DNA from: Sphaerosporella brunnea
Lineage: Eukaryota; Ascomycota; Pezizomycetes; Pezizales; Pyronemataceae
Assembly (NCBI GenBank): GCA_008704415.1
Contig: VXIS01000091.1
Coordinates: 62,001-126,000 of the forward strand
Direction of reading: 5' to 3'
Length of the DNA: 64,000 nt
Part shown: one piece after another, positions 63,481 to 64,000 of the stretch
How the letters are laid out: the number at the start of each line of letters is the position of its first letter
Numbering within the stretch: the stretch's first letter is position 1
Notes under the pieces: model-generated
Seen by the model: only the letters and a program-made list of their open reading frames with translations
Databases searched by the model: none
What the model was told of the DNA's origin: nothing
Made by a program: the position numbers and the translations under genes

Positions 63481-64000
63481 AGGTCACGGCCTGGGAATAC
63501 AAAAACAAAAACGGCTTGCAACACACCTTCGGGGCATGTAGCCGACCGTGCTGGCAGGTGTTGAGCAGTGCTAAGGAATACGACTTACGTTCCCAAAATA
63601 ATAACCTCAGGCCCTCCAAGGATACGCGGGCTCACCCAAACCCTACTACGGTACCACTCAATCTATAGCATGAAGTCACCAGTGATTTGCTCTGCGCGAG
63701 CCTTTCTTCCGCACCCCAAGAGTTAGACTCATCGTTTTCGTGTAGCTCAAGGTTGGTACGCGCAGCGGCTGTAGATGCGCGCCGCTGGAGCCGATGGCCA
63801 CAAGGAAATTGTGGAAACCCGCGAGCCGCCTTGACAGAGCTGCCCAGATGGAGCAAAAAGACACTGCGGAAAGGATGGTCTGGCGGCGATCTGAACTCCT
63901 TGTTGGAAAGGTAGTTATCCTACGAAAGGAGCAGCCCCTGCAAGTGGTTCATTCCTGAGAGAATGGCCTCACCATCTTATGGACCGATTGTCACATGGCG
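63481..64000. other. No gene recognised at window edge
   Basis: A short stretch (63522-63560, CACCTTCGGGGCATGTAGCC, then GACCGTGCTGGCAGGTGTTG) resembles part of the 59.9-61 kb tandem repeat. The rest has no recognisable coding or repeat. Confidence 0.3.

Overview
The window looks like a repeat-rich stretch of a basidiomycete (probably Agaricomycete) nuclear genome. Three things suggest this: a FunK1-type (fungal-specific) protein kinase, a gene with three introns of 50-51 nt bounded by GT/AG, and a density of decayed LINE, hAT-like, pogo-like and Copia-like elements typical of such fungi. There are no prokaryotic operons, ribosome binding sites or CRISPR arrays. The species cannot be named from the sequence.

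Genes are few. One is convincingly intact: an 838-residue kinase (19656-22172, +) with an N-terminal segment that reads like a PD-(D/E)XK nuclease fold. A second, independently diverged gene of the same layout at 38774-40974 (+) is a pseudogene with several frameshifts. A short-chain dehydrogenase/reductase (29912-31022, -) keeps its whole exon structure but is broken by a 20-bp tandem duplication. A 208-residue acidic, coiled-coil-like ORF (58993-59619, +) has a TATA box and a triplicated upstream motif and lies inside a ~170-bp tandem array. A trypsin-like fragment near 45.5-45.9 kb is fused in frame to a LINE tail. Other ORFs of 100-260 codons are unrecognised and are listed with low confidence.

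Most of the rest is transposon debris, often nested. One LINE family (RT, RNase H, C-terminal CCHC-like knuckle, conserved 3'-end motif) supplies at least ten fragments: 1-390 with 2056-2667, 4030-4115, 33520-33935, 41700-42570, 42640-42940, 45935-46290, 48185-49060, 52437-52850, 53690-56790 and 63160-63480. Several are hosts to younger insertions. A dead tyrosine-recombinase element splits the first copy. A 1054-bp element with a perfect 8-bp target duplication splits the copy at 53.7-56.8 kb.

Non-autonomous families defined here by terminal inverted repeats (TIRs) and target-site duplications (TSDs) are: M1 (143-144 bp, 3 copies, 3-bp TSD), M2 (425 bp, 3-bp TSD), hAT-A (TIR CAGGGCTGTCAA, 8-bp TSD), hAT-B (328 bp, 8-bp TSD), and a group whose ends read YAGTG-N-TG/TC followed by CACGAG, several with GAGCC or GAGAC subterminal arrays (8-bp TSD). 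The most complex unit is 14277-17659: a composite bounded by a perfect GTCGCTCA duplication that contains two partial hAT-A copies and a Copia-like gag remnant.

Layout: 1-5.6 kb nested LINE/recombinase/hAT; 5.6-14 kb mostly anonymous sequence with a MITE, a pogo-like remnant and a tRNA-like locus; 14.3-17.7 kb composite hAT; 19.7-22.2 kb kinase; 22-29.9 kb anonymous; 29.9-31 kb dehydrogenase; 32.9-34.5 kb hAT/LINE cluster; 38.7-41 kb kinase pseudogene; 41.7-49.1 kb LINE fragments and protease chimera; 52.4-57 kb nested LINE; 58.6-63.5 kb tandem array with embedded gene, hAT, minisatellite and LINE.
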